Positions 48,327-58,172 of a stretch of 64,000 bases of DNA are shown here, piece after piece. Each line of letters starts with the position of its first letter. Positions within the stretch are counted from its first letter, which is position 1. Source of the stretch: Enterococcus caccae ATCC BAA-1240 (GTDB lineage Bacteria; Bacillota; Bacilli; Lactobacillales; Enterococcaceae); contig NZ_KE136472.1 of NCBI RefSeq assembly GCF_000407145.1, forward strand, positions 1,097,658 through 1,161,657, given 5' to 3'. A program made the position numbers and the translations under genes. Under the pieces are notes generated by a model. It made no database searches and had not been told where the DNA came from. It saw nothing but the letters and a program-made list of their open reading frames with translations.

Positions 48327-49298
48327 CTACTCATTTCCTTCAGGAAATGAGGGACCATCAATAAAGCTAGTGTAAATATGATCATCATCCGTTTCTTCTC
48401 CAGCAATCAGCTGAATGATTTTTTCAGCAGCTAGCATACCCCAACGATGTTTAGAATAGGAAATAGTTGCTAACCGAGGCTGAATAAAGGCACTAATATC
48501 GATATTATCAAAACCAATCAATCGAATATCCTTCCCAATTTCATAAGGTGTTTCTTTAAAATATTTATATACGCCAATTGCCATTTCGTCATTCAATGCA
48601 AAAATATCTAAAGGAAATACAGGTTTTTTTTCCATGATTTTCTTAGCTGCTCGGTAGCCTGATGGTTCTGTAAAATCACCTGAAATAATATCATATTCAA
48701 TTCCAAACCGTTCTAGTTCTTTGATACTAGCATTTAAACGTTCTTGACCGTCATAGCTCTTCTTTGGTCCTGAAATTAAAAACAACTTCTTAGTTTGGCA
48801 AGCAACCGCTTTTTCAATGGCTAACGTAGCACCACCTTTATTATCCAATAAAACTTTTCGTACATTTTCATGGGTAATCAACCGATCTAAAATCACTAAA
48901 AAATGACCTCGATCTGCATACTGCTCGATTTCTTTATTCTTAAACGTCCAGTCCAACACAATTGCGCCATCGATCATTCGTTCAGGAATAAACAAATGTG
49001 ATTTATTCCCACTGCAAACGATCATCTCAAAATTTTGAGTTTCTAGCCCTTTTTTTATGCCATCCAATAGTTCACCATAAAAACTACCACCATAATCAGC
49101 AAGGTAAACACCGATAATGTTAGTTTGCTGCCTTTTTAACGTACGAGCAGCCATGTTAGGAACATAGTCCAATTCATCCGCAATCGCTTGGATTCTTGCT
49201 CGAGTTGCTTCAGTAACTTTTGGACTGCCATTTAATGCATAAGAAACAGTTGAAATCGATACCCCTGCCTTTTTTGCAATTTCTTTGATTCCTATCAT
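48327..49298 (-). CDS. LacI-family repressor of the beta-glucan operon
   Basis: A 323-residue regulator: N-terminal HTH (MIGIKEIAKKAGVSISTVSYALNGSPKVTEATRARI) with the hinge helix DYVPNMAARTLKRQQT, then a periplasmic-binding-like sugar domain (IFALNDEMAIGVYKYF, LIGFDNIDISAFIQPRLATI). It is the last gene of the operon, 13 bases after the GH94 gene. Two identical GAAACGTTTC palindromes flank the operon promoter and are the probable operators. The inducer is likely a beta-1,2-glucooligosaccharide or its product, by context. Confidence 0.92.
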   Translation of the reverse strand: MIGIKEIAKKAGVSISTVSYALNGSPKVTEATRARIQAIADELDYVPNMAARTLKRQQTNIIGVYLADYGGSFYGELLDGIKKGLETQNFEMIVCSGNKSHLFIPERMIDGAIVLDWTFKNKEIEQYADRGHFLVILDRLITHENVRKVLLDNKGGATLAIEKAVACQTKKLFLISGPKKSYDGQERLNASIKELERFGIEYDIISGDFTEPSGYRAAKKIMEKKPVFPLDIFALNDEMAIGVYKYFKETPYEIGKDIRLIGFDNIDISAFIQPRLATISYSKHRWGMLAAEKIIQLIAGEETDDDHIYTSFIDGPSFPEGNE

Positions 49299-49311
49299 GA
49301 ATACTCATCTC

Positions 49312-52300
49312 CTAACAATAAATATCTATCTGATTTTCTCTCTCGTCTAGGTAAGTGACCAGTTCTGCTAATGCAACAATATAGCCCCCTTGACGGTAAG
49401 GATTGTTTTCTCGTTCAGTGGACAATTTTTGTCCATTTGCAAAAACCGCCTCTTTTTGACCATCTAAGTGAAAAATAATTCGTACCTTTTTTCCAACTAG
49501 TTGATAGACCATCTCTAATTTATCTAATTCTTCTGGTAGTACCGGATCAAAGATCACATGTTGTTTGTCTTCCCGAATACCTAATACGTTCGTTAGGAGC
49601 TGATTCATATATATTCCAGGTCCGCTAGAATAAATTCGCCAGCCGCCTTTGACGCCAACACTACCATCTTTCAACTGATCAAAGTTCTTCTGAGCATCAT
49701 ACCTTGTTTTAAAATCACCATCGGAACTACTAAAATAAACATTTGCTTGACGGATTTCTGCATTTTTTACATGATCTTTTATTTGAATAGGGGTAATAGT
49801 ATTCAATCCTTGCCATGTTTCATGGGCTTTTCCAAGTTTTGCCATTGCTTCTACAAAACGGATATGTGCATGGACATACTGCAAGCCGATTTCACGTCCA
49901 AAATTGGCTGATTGTTCAGCACGTTTAAAGTTAGTGCTTACCCCACCTTGATAATTAGCAGGCCGATTCATCAAACGAACACCATCTGGAAAGTGTAAAT
50001 GTTCCTTAATGATCGCATAATGCTGTTCCGCTTGTTCCGTAGTTAGCAATTCAGCGATCATACTACGTGTCATTGGTAATAATCGATACTGGATCCCTGT
50101 TTTTTCATCTGTTGGATGAATCATGAATTCTACATGATCTGTATCCTCCATATAAACAAAACCTGGAATAGTTTCCGTGGATAAAATGTATGTTTCAAAG
50201 TCATTTTTGATATTTTCAGCAAGTTTAACTAAATGATCGCCATATGTTTGATCTATCTCTGTCAGTAGATAAGACAATTTTTTTATTACTTGGTAGGTTA
50301 AAGCCACCGTCCAACTACTTGCCATATATTTTTTTAGTTTATTATCATATGGTTGTAAAGTGTCGTCCCAGTCACCATCACTATAACAAGATAAATAGGT
50401 TCCTTCTAAAAAGTTGTTCTCAATAAACTGGATCTCTTTTTTCACATGTTCAAATAAAGTCTCTGTCTCATCTGTTTTTAGGAACGTAGCCCTATCGGAA
50501 TACGGGATTTTTTTATCTAAAATCGCAAAATCTTTTGTTTTTGCTAGATAATCAGCAACAATCTTCATTGGCCAAACAATCACATCTCCATGACTTTCAT
50601 CCGCCTTTTGTTTTTCATAACGATCAAACATAAACCACTGTGGCCAATTACCATCATCACTAAATTGATTTGCATAAACAGTTTTTATGATATCTCGCAC
50701 AATTTCTGGTTTATTAACGGCTAAGAAGAATTCTGTTGGTCCTTGCGAAACGTCTCTAGTCCCCCATGCAGCCCCACCATATTGCTCTAACCCATGGGGA
50801 GAAAGGTAATGCACTAGCATGTTATGCGTATACCAACGCGACAAATTATTCATCGCTTCAACCTCTGCTGTCTCGTGCACCAGTTGAAAGTTGTTCAGTA
50901 AGCTATTTATAAAATCCAAGAACTGCTTGTTTTCCTTATGGTAAGTGGTATTGGTTTCTTGAAATGGTGCTCCCGTCATGTTTGCTTGAATATGCATACA
51001 AAATTCTGATTGTTCTTCAATCACAAAAGTGCTCAAGACTTGTCTAGTTCCACTAGATAAAAACAGACGCTCATCTGTTAGTTCAAATGGTTTATCTATT
51101 GAAAAATAATAGGTCAAATCAGGGTATTCTTTATAGATGACTGAATCCATTGATGGTGTAATCGTAATCAACCCGTTTACTTTTGTTAGAATGAATGCGG
51201 GTTCTTCTTCCTCAGCATTCATTACCAATTGATTGGTTACAGCAAACGTATAGTTAATTCCATTTTGGCTAGTCACCTTTGTACAAATCTCTTTGGTCTC
51301 ACACAACGTAAACGTTCTCACGATAATTATATCATTCTCTAATTTATAATACCACGTAGCCGAGTTTAATCCCATCTCAAATGCAGATGGCATCGTTAAT
51401 ATCCGCCACTTCTCTTTTTCTTTAATGTAGATTCGTTGTCCTGCTTGCTTCATAATATTTAACGAATTACGACTATTACTCATTAATTTATTCATTGACG
51501 TATTGCCTAGAACGATTTGTGAATTAAATAAACCATACATGTAAACAGTCGTACTTAGTAACGGCTGTTCCACATCAAGCTCTGTCCCACTTAATAAAAT
51601 ATGCCCATGAGCTCTTTCCATCGCTACTTCTTTTTCCTTCAATACAACATGATGATAGTCATCCGTAAAGAAAGAAGCGATTTTTCCATCAATCATTTCA
51701 ACTTGATTTTGTTTGGGAAATAAACTACTACATTCGTTCCTCGTTAACGTTCCCCCTACAATCGGTTCAGCTAACTTTTTTTCAACACTTGTTCCTTGCT
51801 TGTTAGTCATTTTTATTTTTAAAGAATCATAACTGTTTTTGATTTTCTCTTTAGAAATCAGTGGTTTTTCAATCACTGTAGGTTGATTTTTGATTGGTGC
51901 TCCATAAAAGACAATTGTCTTTTCTTTTTCAATTGCAACATAGCTTTCGGTTTGTAGCGCAACATAAGCAAACTCATATTGATACACTTCATTTGCCAAA
52001 AAATCTTGTTTCAATACTTTTGGTTGATTTGTCTCTTTGTATTGCCGACCGAAAAATTGGTAACCATCTGTGGAAAAAGCGATTACAGGCGTCAAACTCC
52101 CTTGTTCCACTACTGGAAAACAGCCTTCTTGTGGCTGATTTTGACGAGATGAAATAGTCACGGTCTCACACTCTTTTGAAACATGGTGATCTACATATTG
52201 AGACATGTAAGCTTCGTTCGAGCGAACAGCTCCTTTTGTAGCATTCCCAATATCTTGCCCGTAAATAACATCAACTTTTTGACCAGAGCCAATTACACTT

Positions 52301-52617
52301 ACTTGCCAAAACCAAATACCTGATTTTGAAACTTGAAAATTTACTTGGTAGGATACTCCTAAAAAATCTCCCCACCAGTTTGCTTGTTCGTTATCAATAT
52401 AAAACGTACTTGCTGAATTAGAACCAACCATCGGAATTGTCTGAATCCCCTCTTCTTTGTAGACTCTTAAATAGAGCTGATTACAGCTGCCATCTAATAC
52501 ATTTCCATGTAATTGATTGATCATTATATTTCCTTGGAGTATTTCATAAAGATCCCCAGTTTCCAAAAATGAGACAATTGTTCCACCGTTTTCTATCGTT
52601 CGTTTTTGTTCTGTCAT
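49312..52617 (-). CDS. GH94 phosphorylase, probable 1,2-beta-oligoglucan phosphorylase
   Basis: A 1101-residue GH94-type enzyme. Known members split beta-1,2-glucooligosaccharides with phosphate to alpha-glucose-1-phosphate. The (alpha/alpha)6 catalytic region contains GGAAWGTRDVSQGPTEFF, CYSDGDWDDTLQPYD (Asp749, Asp751, Asp752; the acid is expected here) and a C-terminal SSGPGIYMNQLLTNVLGIRED. The size is almost that of the characterised Listeria innocua enzyme Lin1839, and the neighbours match too (GH3, ABC transporter, LacI). Cellobiose or chitobiose phosphorylases of GH94 are about 800 residues, so they fit less well. Cytoplasmic: no signal peptide. Confidence 0.82.
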   Translation of the reverse strand: MTEQKRTIENGGTIVSFLETGDLYEILQGNIMINQLHGNVLDGSCNQLYLRVYKEEGIQTIPMVGSNSASTFYIDNEQANWWGDFLGVSYQVNFQVSKSGIWFWQVSVIGSGQKVDVIYGQDIGNATKGAVRSNEAYMSQYVDHHVSKECETVTISSRQNQPQEGCFPVVEQGSLTPVIAFSTDGYQFFGRQYKETNQPKVLKQDFLANEVYQYEFAYVALQTESYVAIEKEKTIVFYGAPIKNQPTVIEKPLISKEKIKNSYDSLKIKMTNKQGTSVEKKLAEPIVGGTLTRNECSSLFPKQNQVEMIDGKIASFFTDDYHHVVLKEKEVAMERAHGHILLSGTELDVEQPLLSTTVYMYGLFNSQIVLGNTSMNKLMSNSRNSLNIMKQAGQRIYIKEKEKWRILTMPSAFEMGLNSATWYYKLENDIIIVRTFTLCETKEICTKVTSQNGINYTFAVTNQLVMNAEEEEPAFILTKVNGLITITPSMDSVIYKEYPDLTYYFSIDKPFELTDERLFLSSGTRQVLSTFVIEEQSEFCMHIQANMTGAPFQETNTTYHKENKQFLDFINSLLNNFQLVHETAEVEAMNNLSRWYTHNMLVHYLSPHGLEQYGGAAWGTRDVSQGPTEFFLAVNKPEIVRDIIKTVYANQFSDDGNWPQWFMFDRYEKQKADESHGDVIVWPMKIVADYLAKTKDFAILDKKIPYSDRATFLKTDETETLFEHVKKEIQFIENNFLEGTYLSCYSDGDWDDTLQPYDNKLKKYMASSWTVALTYQVIKKLSYLLTEIDQTYGDHLVKLAENIKNDFETYILSTETIPGFVYMEDTDHVEFMIHPTDEKTGIQYRLLPMTRSMIAELLTTEQAEQHYAIIKEHLHFPDGVRLMNRPANYQGGVSTNFKRAEQSANFGREIGLQYVHAHIRFVEAMAKLGKAHETWQGLNTITPIQIKDHVKNAEIRQANVYFSSSDGDFKTRYDAQKNFDQLKDGSVGVKGGWRIYSSGPGIYMNQLLTNVLGIREDKQHVIFDPVLPEELDKLEMVYQLVGKKVRIIFHLDGQKEAVFANGQKLSTERENNPYRQGGYIVALAELVTYLDERENQIDIYC

Positions 52618-52631
52618 GTCAATCTTCCTAT

Positions 52632-54779
52632 CTATTTCAGTAATTTAAAGGTACTAGTTACGACATCTCTACTATTTGGTCCAATCATTACGTCAAACAT
52701 TCCCGCATCACTACGACATGTCTGATCACTATGAACATATCTTAAAAGCTCTTCTGTAATCGTGAATTGTACTGTCTTTTGCTCATTTGCTAGTAAATTC
52801 ACTTTTTCAAACCCTTTTAATTCTTTTATTGGACGAACTACCTCTCCAATTTGATCTCGAATATAGAGTTGTACCGTTTCTTGACCTGCTACATCCGACT
52901 GGTTTTCTAGAGTCACAGAGACCGTTAGCACATCTCCTGACTGTAATTCATTTGTGCTTAATTGAAGATCAGTATAAAGACAGTTGCTGTAGCTCAAACC
53001 AAAACCAAAAGGATACTTGGCAAAATTGGATACATCTAAGTATTTGGATACATATTTTTCATCGCCAGGTTTATAAGGTCTGCCTGTATTCTCACCATTA
53101 TAATAAACAGGCACCTGGCCAACGGTTTCTGGAAACGACATACTTAAGCGACCGCTTGGATTATACTCGCCATATAAAATATCCGCTAGTGCGGCGCCAC
53201 CTTCTGTCCCAGGGAACCAAGCTTCAACTATCGCTTTTGCTGAATCGATCCCCTGTAAATCTAACGGGCGACCATTGTATAGTGTGACGATGATATTTTC
53301 ATTAACAGCTTGAATCGCTTTAAATAAGTCAAGCTGTGCTTGCGGTAAACGGATATCGCTACGGCTTGATGCTTCCCCACTCATCCAATCTTCTTCACCA
53401 AGTGCTAAAACAACTTTATCTGCCTCTTTTGCTAAAGAAACAGCTTCATTAATCGCAGCCTGACTAGGATTGAAGTAATCAAACACTTCTTTTCCAGCCA
53501 TGTACTCAACCTTAAGTTGTTTAATGCCTTGTACTAAAGTGATCGCTTCTTCTTTTTTACCTTGCCATGACCAAACACCTATCACATCATGGGAATCTGC
53601 AGCAGGACCCACAATAGCAACTTTTTCTTGTTTAGATAAAGGTAAAATATTTTCATTTTTCAATAAAACAATTGATTTTCTTGCAACATCTTTGGCGATT
53701 TCACGATGTTCGTTAGATAAAACGACTTCTTTTTCTAAAGTAACATCCGCTCCTCTATGTGGATTTTCAAATAAACCTAAGTCATTTTTCAATGTTAAGA
53801 TTCGTAAAACCGCTTCGTCAAGTATTGCTTCATCAACAATATTTTCGTCGATTAATGCTTTTAAGTTTTCTGTATAGCACGTTGTCATCATTTCAATATC
53901 TACACCTGCATTGATTGCTAACTCAGCAGCTTGTCTCTTATCTTCTGCAACTCCATGAGGAATCAATTCAATCACTGCTCCCCAATCAGAAATAACGACA
54001 CCTTCAAAGCCAAATTCTTTTCTCAAGACGTCTCTAAACAACCATTTGTTGCCTGTAGCAGGAATCCCATCAACGGTATTAAACGAAGTCATCACTAATT
54101 TTGCTCCTGCATCTAACGCTGCTTTATAACCTGGTAAATAGCTATCTCGTAATTGTCTTTCAGACATGTTGACCGTATTATAATCTCGACCGCCGATTGC
54201 CGCACCATAAGCAGCAAAGTGTTTGACACAAGCCGCTACTCTTAAAAAATCATTCTTCAAATCCTCTCCTTGATAGCCTCTAACAAATGCCTCTGCAAAG
54301 CGACTATTTAAAAAGGGATCTTCTCCTGTTGATTCCATCACACGGCCCCAACGAGGATCACGAACTAAATCAACCATGGGTGAAAATGTTACATGTAAAC
54401 CAGACACTGCCGCTTCTTTCGCTGAAACTTCTGCCATTTTTTTGGCAGCTTCTAGATCCCACGAACTACCTAAACCAAGAGGAATCGGAAAAATCGTCCG
54501 AAAACCATGGATGATATCTGCCATTAGCATAGTTGGTATTCCTAGTCTATTATTCTCCATGTATGCCTTTTGTACCCGAATTGCTTCTTTAGCTCCTGAA
54601 ATGCCAAGTGTTGTTCCTGCATTATTAATATCTTCATGTGTTAAACCGAGATCCGTCATTGGACCAGTTTTTTCTTCTGCTTTTTCAGAGTAAAATTCTG
54701 CTGCTAATTGAAGTAATTGACCAACTTTTTCGTCCAATGTCATTTGCTTCAGTAAATCAATTAATTGATGTTGTTCCAT
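52632..54779 (-). CDS. GH3 beta-glucosidase (BglX-like)
   Basis: Removes glucose from beta-glucosides. The 715-residue protein has the GH3 N-terminal barrel (PTMLMADIIHGFRTIFPIPL, CVKHFAAYGAAIGGRDYN), the nucleophile Asp265 in GVVISDWGAV, the alpha/beta sandwich with the acid/base region (EEDWMSGEASSRSDIRLP) and a C-terminal fibronectin-III-like domain. No signal peptide, so it acts inside the cell on imported oligosaccharides. In the Listeria locus the corresponding GH3 prefers sophorose; the same is plausible here. It lies 14 bases before the GH94 gene. Confidence 0.88.
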   Translation of the reverse strand: MEQHQLIDLLKQMTLDEKVGQLLQLAAEFYSEKAEEKTGPMTDLGLTHEDINNAGTTLGISGAKEAIRVQKAYMENNRLGIPTMLMADIIHGFRTIFPIPLGLGSSWDLEAAKKMAEVSAKEAAVSGLHVTFSPMVDLVRDPRWGRVMESTGEDPFLNSRFAEAFVRGYQGEDLKNDFLRVAACVKHFAAYGAAIGGRDYNTVNMSERQLRDSYLPGYKAALDAGAKLVMTSFNTVDGIPATGNKWLFRDVLRKEFGFEGVVISDWGAVIELIPHGVAEDKRQAAELAINAGVDIEMMTTCYTENLKALIDENIVDEAILDEAVLRILTLKNDLGLFENPHRGADVTLEKEVVLSNEHREIAKDVARKSIVLLKNENILPLSKQEKVAIVGPAADSHDVIGVWSWQGKKEEAITLVQGIKQLKVEYMAGKEVFDYFNPSQAAINEAVSLAKEADKVVLALGEEDWMSGEASSRSDIRLPQAQLDLFKAIQAVNENIIVTLYNGRPLDLQGIDSAKAIVEAWFPGTEGGAALADILYGEYNPSGRLSMSFPETVGQVPVYYNGENTGRPYKPGDEKYVSKYLDVSNFAKYPFGFGLSYSNCLYTDLQLSTNELQSGDVLTVSVTLENQSDVAGQETVQLYIRDQIGEVVRPIKELKGFEKVNLLANEQKTVQFTITEELLRYVHSDQTCRSDAGMFDVMIGPNSRDVVTSTFKLLK

Positions 54780-54836
54780 ATTTAGTCACCTTTTCTTCCT
54801 TGATTTTCAGATAGTTTTATTTTTATATCCTAGCGT

Positions 54837-55667
54837 TTATTTAATTCCAGAAACATTAAAACCTTGTAAAATATATTTTTGAAAAATTGAGAAAACAATC
54901 AGAATCGGTATCACCATAAATGTTGCGCCTGCCATTTGTAAGGCATAATTATTCCCGTGTTGTCCCTGTAGTAACTGTAATCCGACTGATAAAGTATAAT
55001 ATTTTTCGTCATTCGCAATAATCAGCGGCCATAAGAATGAATTCCAACCGCCTATAAAGGTTAGTATTCCTTGGACAGCTAATATAGGACGACTGACAGG
55101 TAAAATGATCTTAAAAAAGATATACCATTCACTAGCCCCATCTAACCGAGCTGCTTCAAGCATTTCATTTGAAATAGTATTCATAAATTGTCGGAATAAA
55201 AAGATACCAAATGCGCCTGCTAAACCTGGTAAAACTATGCCAATCAAAGTATTCGTCAAACCGACAGAGTTTAATAATAAATACACGGGAATCATCGTTA
55301 CTTGGCCAGGGATCATCATCGTTGCTAAAACCATGAGAAATAACCCGTTTTTTCCTTTAAAATCAAACTTTGCAAAACCATAGCCAGCCATCGCATTTAA
55401 TAATAATCCAACAAAAGAACACGCTGTAATGATCAAGGTATTTTTAAGATATATTCCAAAATTCAACCGGATAAACAGTTCTTTAAAATTATTGAATGTT
55501 GCGTCTTTGGGAAATAAACTAGGGACGATTTGATTGATTTCTGCATTCGTTTTAAATGACGAAAAAATCATCCATAAAAATGGGAAAAAGGTCATGATGC
55601 CCAGAACGCCTAAGAGGATACCGATAAAAAACTTAAAACTCATTTGTGCATTTTTATGTGAATTCAT
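54837..55667 (-). CDS. Sugar ABC transporter permease, MalG-type
   Basis: A 276-residue permease with six membrane segments and the EAA loop EAARLDGASEWYIFFKIILPVSRP that contacts the ATPase. The frame opens at 55691, but AAAGGAG eight bases before the ATG at 55667 (MNSHKNAQMS) decides the start. It follows the MalF-type gene by 13 bases. No ATPase gene is in the locus; a shared MsmX/MsmK-type ATPase elsewhere in the genome is expected. Confidence 0.9.
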   Translation of the reverse strand: MNSHKNAQMSFKFFIGILLGVLGIMTFFPFLWMIFSSFKTNAEINQIVPSLFPKDATFNNFKELFIRLNFGIYLKNTLIITACSFVGLLLNAMAGYGFAKFDFKGKNGLFLMVLATMMIPGQVTMIPVYLLLNSVGLTNTLIGIVLPGLAGAFGIFLFRQFMNTISNEMLEAARLDGASEWYIFFKIILPVSRPILAVQGILTFIGGWNSFLWPLIIANDEKYYTLSVGLQLLQGQHGNNYALQMAGATFMVIPILIVFSIFQKYILQGFNVSGIK

Positions 55668-55680
55668 CTCGTTCTCTCCT

Positions 55681-56565
55681 TTATCCTTCATTTTCTTTTT
55701 GTTTCGTTTGAATTTTCATTTGGATACTCGTCACAATAATGATTGCGACGAATAAAATGACAGACCCAGCGGCTGCATAGCCGAATTTATTATATTGGAA
55801 TCCTCTTTGATAAATAAACAACGCAACGGATAACGTGCTGTCTAACGGACCACCTTTGGTCATAACAAACGGTTCATCGAAAAATTGGAACCAACCAATC
55901 AGCGTCGTAACGGTTACAAAGAAAATTGAAAATTTTAACAAGGGAATTGTGATTTTTAAGATTTGTTGCCATTTATTAGCACCGTCTATTTCTGCTGCTT
56001 CGTAGTATTCTTTGGGAATACCTTGGATCGCTGCTAAAAAAATCAACAAATTCAACCCAATTGCTTTCCATACTGCAATAATAATCAATGAAAGTTTCGA
56101 TGTACTTGGATCTGTCAGCCACATGATTGGGCCAATATTTAAGTAAGAAAATAAATGATTCAATAACCCAATCGTCGGATTGTACAAATACATCCAAACA
56201 ACCGATACTGCAACTGTATTTGTGATTGACGGGCTATAGAATACTAAACGCATAAACGAGAAAAATTTATTTTCACCAAAATTGATCATAATTGCTAAAG
56301 CCAAAGAAGAAATAATGACAAGTGGCACACCGATTATGACATAATAAGCTGTATTAAACATTGCTTGACCAAAGACTTTATCCTTAAAAATGGTTAAATA
56401 ATTGTCAAAACCGACAAAATTGATACGAGAAAAATCGGCTAATCCAGCTAAACTCATATCCGTGAAACTAATCGTTACCGCAATAAAAATTGGTATAATC
56501 GAAAAAACAAGCAATAATGCTACGGCTGGCGCGATAAAAAAATAAGGCGATTTTGATTTTTTCAT
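55681..56565 (-). CDS. Sugar ABC transporter permease, MalF-type
   Basis: A 294-residue permease with six membrane segments and the EAA-loop EAAEIDGANKWQQILKITIPLL. The frame is open to 56589, but AAGGAGG eight bases before the ATG at 56565 (MKKSKSPYFF) sets the start. It forms the heterodimeric channel with the MalG-type protein. First permease after the binding protein. Confidence 0.9.
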   Translation of the reverse strand: MKKSKSPYFFIAPAVALLLVFSIIPIFIAVTISFTDMSLAGLADFSRINFVGFDNYLTIFKDKVFGQAMFNTAYYVIIGVPLVIISSLALAIMINFGENKFFSFMRLVFYSPSITNTVAVSVVWMYLYNPTIGLLNHLFSYLNIGPIMWLTDPSTSKLSLIIIAVWKAIGLNLLIFLAAIQGIPKEYYEAAEIDGANKWQQILKITIPLLKFSIFFVTVTTLIGWFQFFDEPFVMTKGGPLDSTLSVALFIYQRGFQYNKFGYAAAGSVILFVAIIIVTSIQMKIQTKQKENEG

Positions 56566-56679
56566 GATTTTATCCTCCTTATAAATCAATAAAAGGAATA
56601 AAAGTATAGAATCGACTGTCTATTATTTAGCTGATAAATGATAGATAGAAGCTAGCTTTTATTCCTTTTCTCCTTACAA

Positions 56680-57921
56680 TTATTTAATCAAGCTCTCCGT
56701 TTGTTCATTTAGTTCATCCATTGCCTCTTGTAGGTTTTTACCACTTACAACAACTTGTTCCCATTGTTTCATAAAGTTTTGAGAGATTTCATCCCATTGT
56801 TTTAATAATGGCATTGGTTGTGATTCGTTTAATTGTTTTCCAAAAGCTGAAATAAGTGGATCATTCTTGAATACATCCGCATTCCATGCCTCTTTATTCG
56901 TTGGAAGTGAATTTGTATTTTCAAAGAACTTTGTTTGATTTTCAGGTTTTGAAAGATAGTCGATCAATTTCATAGCATCCTCTTTTTTCTTAGAACTGCT
57001 AAAGACCGCTAAATTAGCCCCACCAGTAACAGAAGTATTGCTTACCGGACCTTTAGGTAATTCTGCAACACCCCATTTTCCATCAAGATCAGGAGCAGAG
57101 TCTTTAATGCTGTTAATCATCCATGGGCCACTGATAAACATTGGAACGATACCTTCGCCACCAAAACTTTGACCGATTTCTAATCCTAAATCTGTTTTAG
57201 GCGCTGAACCATCTTGTACTAATTTATCTAAAAACTTCAAAGCATCCACCATTTCTGGCTGATTAAATAATGGTTTATCCTTTTTATCGAACAGCTCAGA
57301 ACCATTTTGACGAGCAAACATAAAACCGAAAGTTGGTTCTTTTAGCTCAACACCGAATCCATATTTATTATCCCCTCTTGCAGCTAATTTTTTCGCTGCA
57401 TCAGCTAATTCATCCCATGTTTTAGGCGCTTCTTTATACCCCACACTTTCGAGTAAATCTTTTCTATAATACAATCCACGAGTTTCTGTATACCAAGGAA
57501 CAGCATACGTTTGCCCGCCAAAGGTTGTTGTAGCTACCGAACCGTCAAAAAAATTATCCGACTTCATGACTTCACTTTTCTTTACATCATCCGTAATATC
57601 CATCAGAGCCCCAGCATCCACAAATTCACTCATATAAGTTGTTCCCATTTGAACAACATCTGGGCCTTCTTTAGAAGCGACTGCTGTAAGTAATTTATCT
57701 CTAGAAGTAGACCACGGAATGCTTTGTATTTTAACTTTGATTCCAGATTCTTTCGTAAATTCATCTACAATTGGTTTGATTCCTTGATCACCATCACCCA
57801 TATACCAAAACGTCAACTCATCTGAAGCGCTTTCTTTATTTCCCGAAGAACATGCTGCCATTACACCTACAGTTGCAAATAAAGTTGTTCCAAGTAAGCA
57901 AAGCTTTTTCCATGATTTCAT
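56680..57921 (-). CDS. Sugar ABC transporter substrate-binding lipoprotein
   Basis: A 413-residue extracellular lipoprotein. The signal peptide ends in the lipobox VMAAC (Cys near residue 23), followed by SSGNKESASDELTFWYMGDGDQ and the family-1 oligosaccharide-binding fold (KFLDKLVQDGSAPKTD, GPWMINSIKDSAPDLDGKWGVAELP). The ATG at 57921 is chosen because GAGGAG lies seven bases upstream; a start at 57936 lacks one. First gene of the operon. By synteny with Listeria Lin1841 it probably binds sophorooligosaccharides. Confidence 0.92.
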   Translation of the reverse strand: MKSWKKLCLLGTTLFATVGVMAACSSGNKESASDELTFWYMGDGDQGIKPIVDEFTKESGIKVKIQSIPWSTSRDKLLTAVASKEGPDVVQMGTTYMSEFVDAGALMDITDDVKKSEVMKSDNFFDGSVATTTFGGQTYAVPWYTETRGLYYRKDLLESVGYKEAPKTWDELADAAKKLAARGDNKYGFGVELKEPTFGFMFARQNGSELFDKKDKPLFNQPEMVDALKFLDKLVQDGSAPKTDLGLEIGQSFGGEGIVPMFISGPWMINSIKDSAPDLDGKWGVAELPKGPVSNTSVTGGANLAVFSSSKKKEDAMKLIDYLSKPENQTKFFENTNSLPTNKEAWNADVFKNDPLISAFGKQLNESQPMPLLKQWDEISQNFMKQWEQVVVSGKNLQEAMDELNEQTESLIK

Positions 57922-57947
57922 ACTTCCACTCCTCAATATTATTTAGT

Positions 57948-58071
57948 GAAACGTTTCTACAAAAATGATTATATTCCTCAATTGAATTAAAAGCAAGCGT
58001 TTTCTTTTCTTTTTGATAACCTATAATCATAAATAATTTAAAAATACTTTCAATATAAATAGAAACGTTTC
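57948..58071 (-). promoter_or_regulatory. Promoter with two LacI operators and a cre-like site
   Basis: Minus-strand -35 TTGCTT (57991-57996), 17-base spacer and -10 TATAAT (57968-57973). Identical palindromes GAAACGTTTC lie at 57948-57957 (just downstream of -10) and 58062-58071 (upstream), 114 bases centre to centre. GAAAACGCTTGCTTTT (57989-58004), similar to a CcpA cre site, overlaps the -35 box. This fits repression with looping plus catabolite repression. Confidence 0.78.
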
Positions 58072-58106
58072 ACCTAAAACGAAGCAACTCATTGAAATTC
58101 GTTTCG

Positions 58107-58147
58107 CAAAAAACCTCATTGACTAGTAAAAAAACTACAATGAGGTT
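58107..58147 (-). terminator. Terminator after the esterase gene
   Basis: Transcript AACCTCATTGTAGT...ACTAGTCAATGAGGTT followed by TTTT, about 26 bases past the stop codon. Confidence 0.75.
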
Positions 58148-58172
58148 CCTTTGCTTTGATTAGAATAAAAAA

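Noticed and set aside
48197-48406. 69-codon ORF at the end of the LacI gene
   Set aside because: It overlaps the LacI coding end in another frame and has no ribosome binding site.
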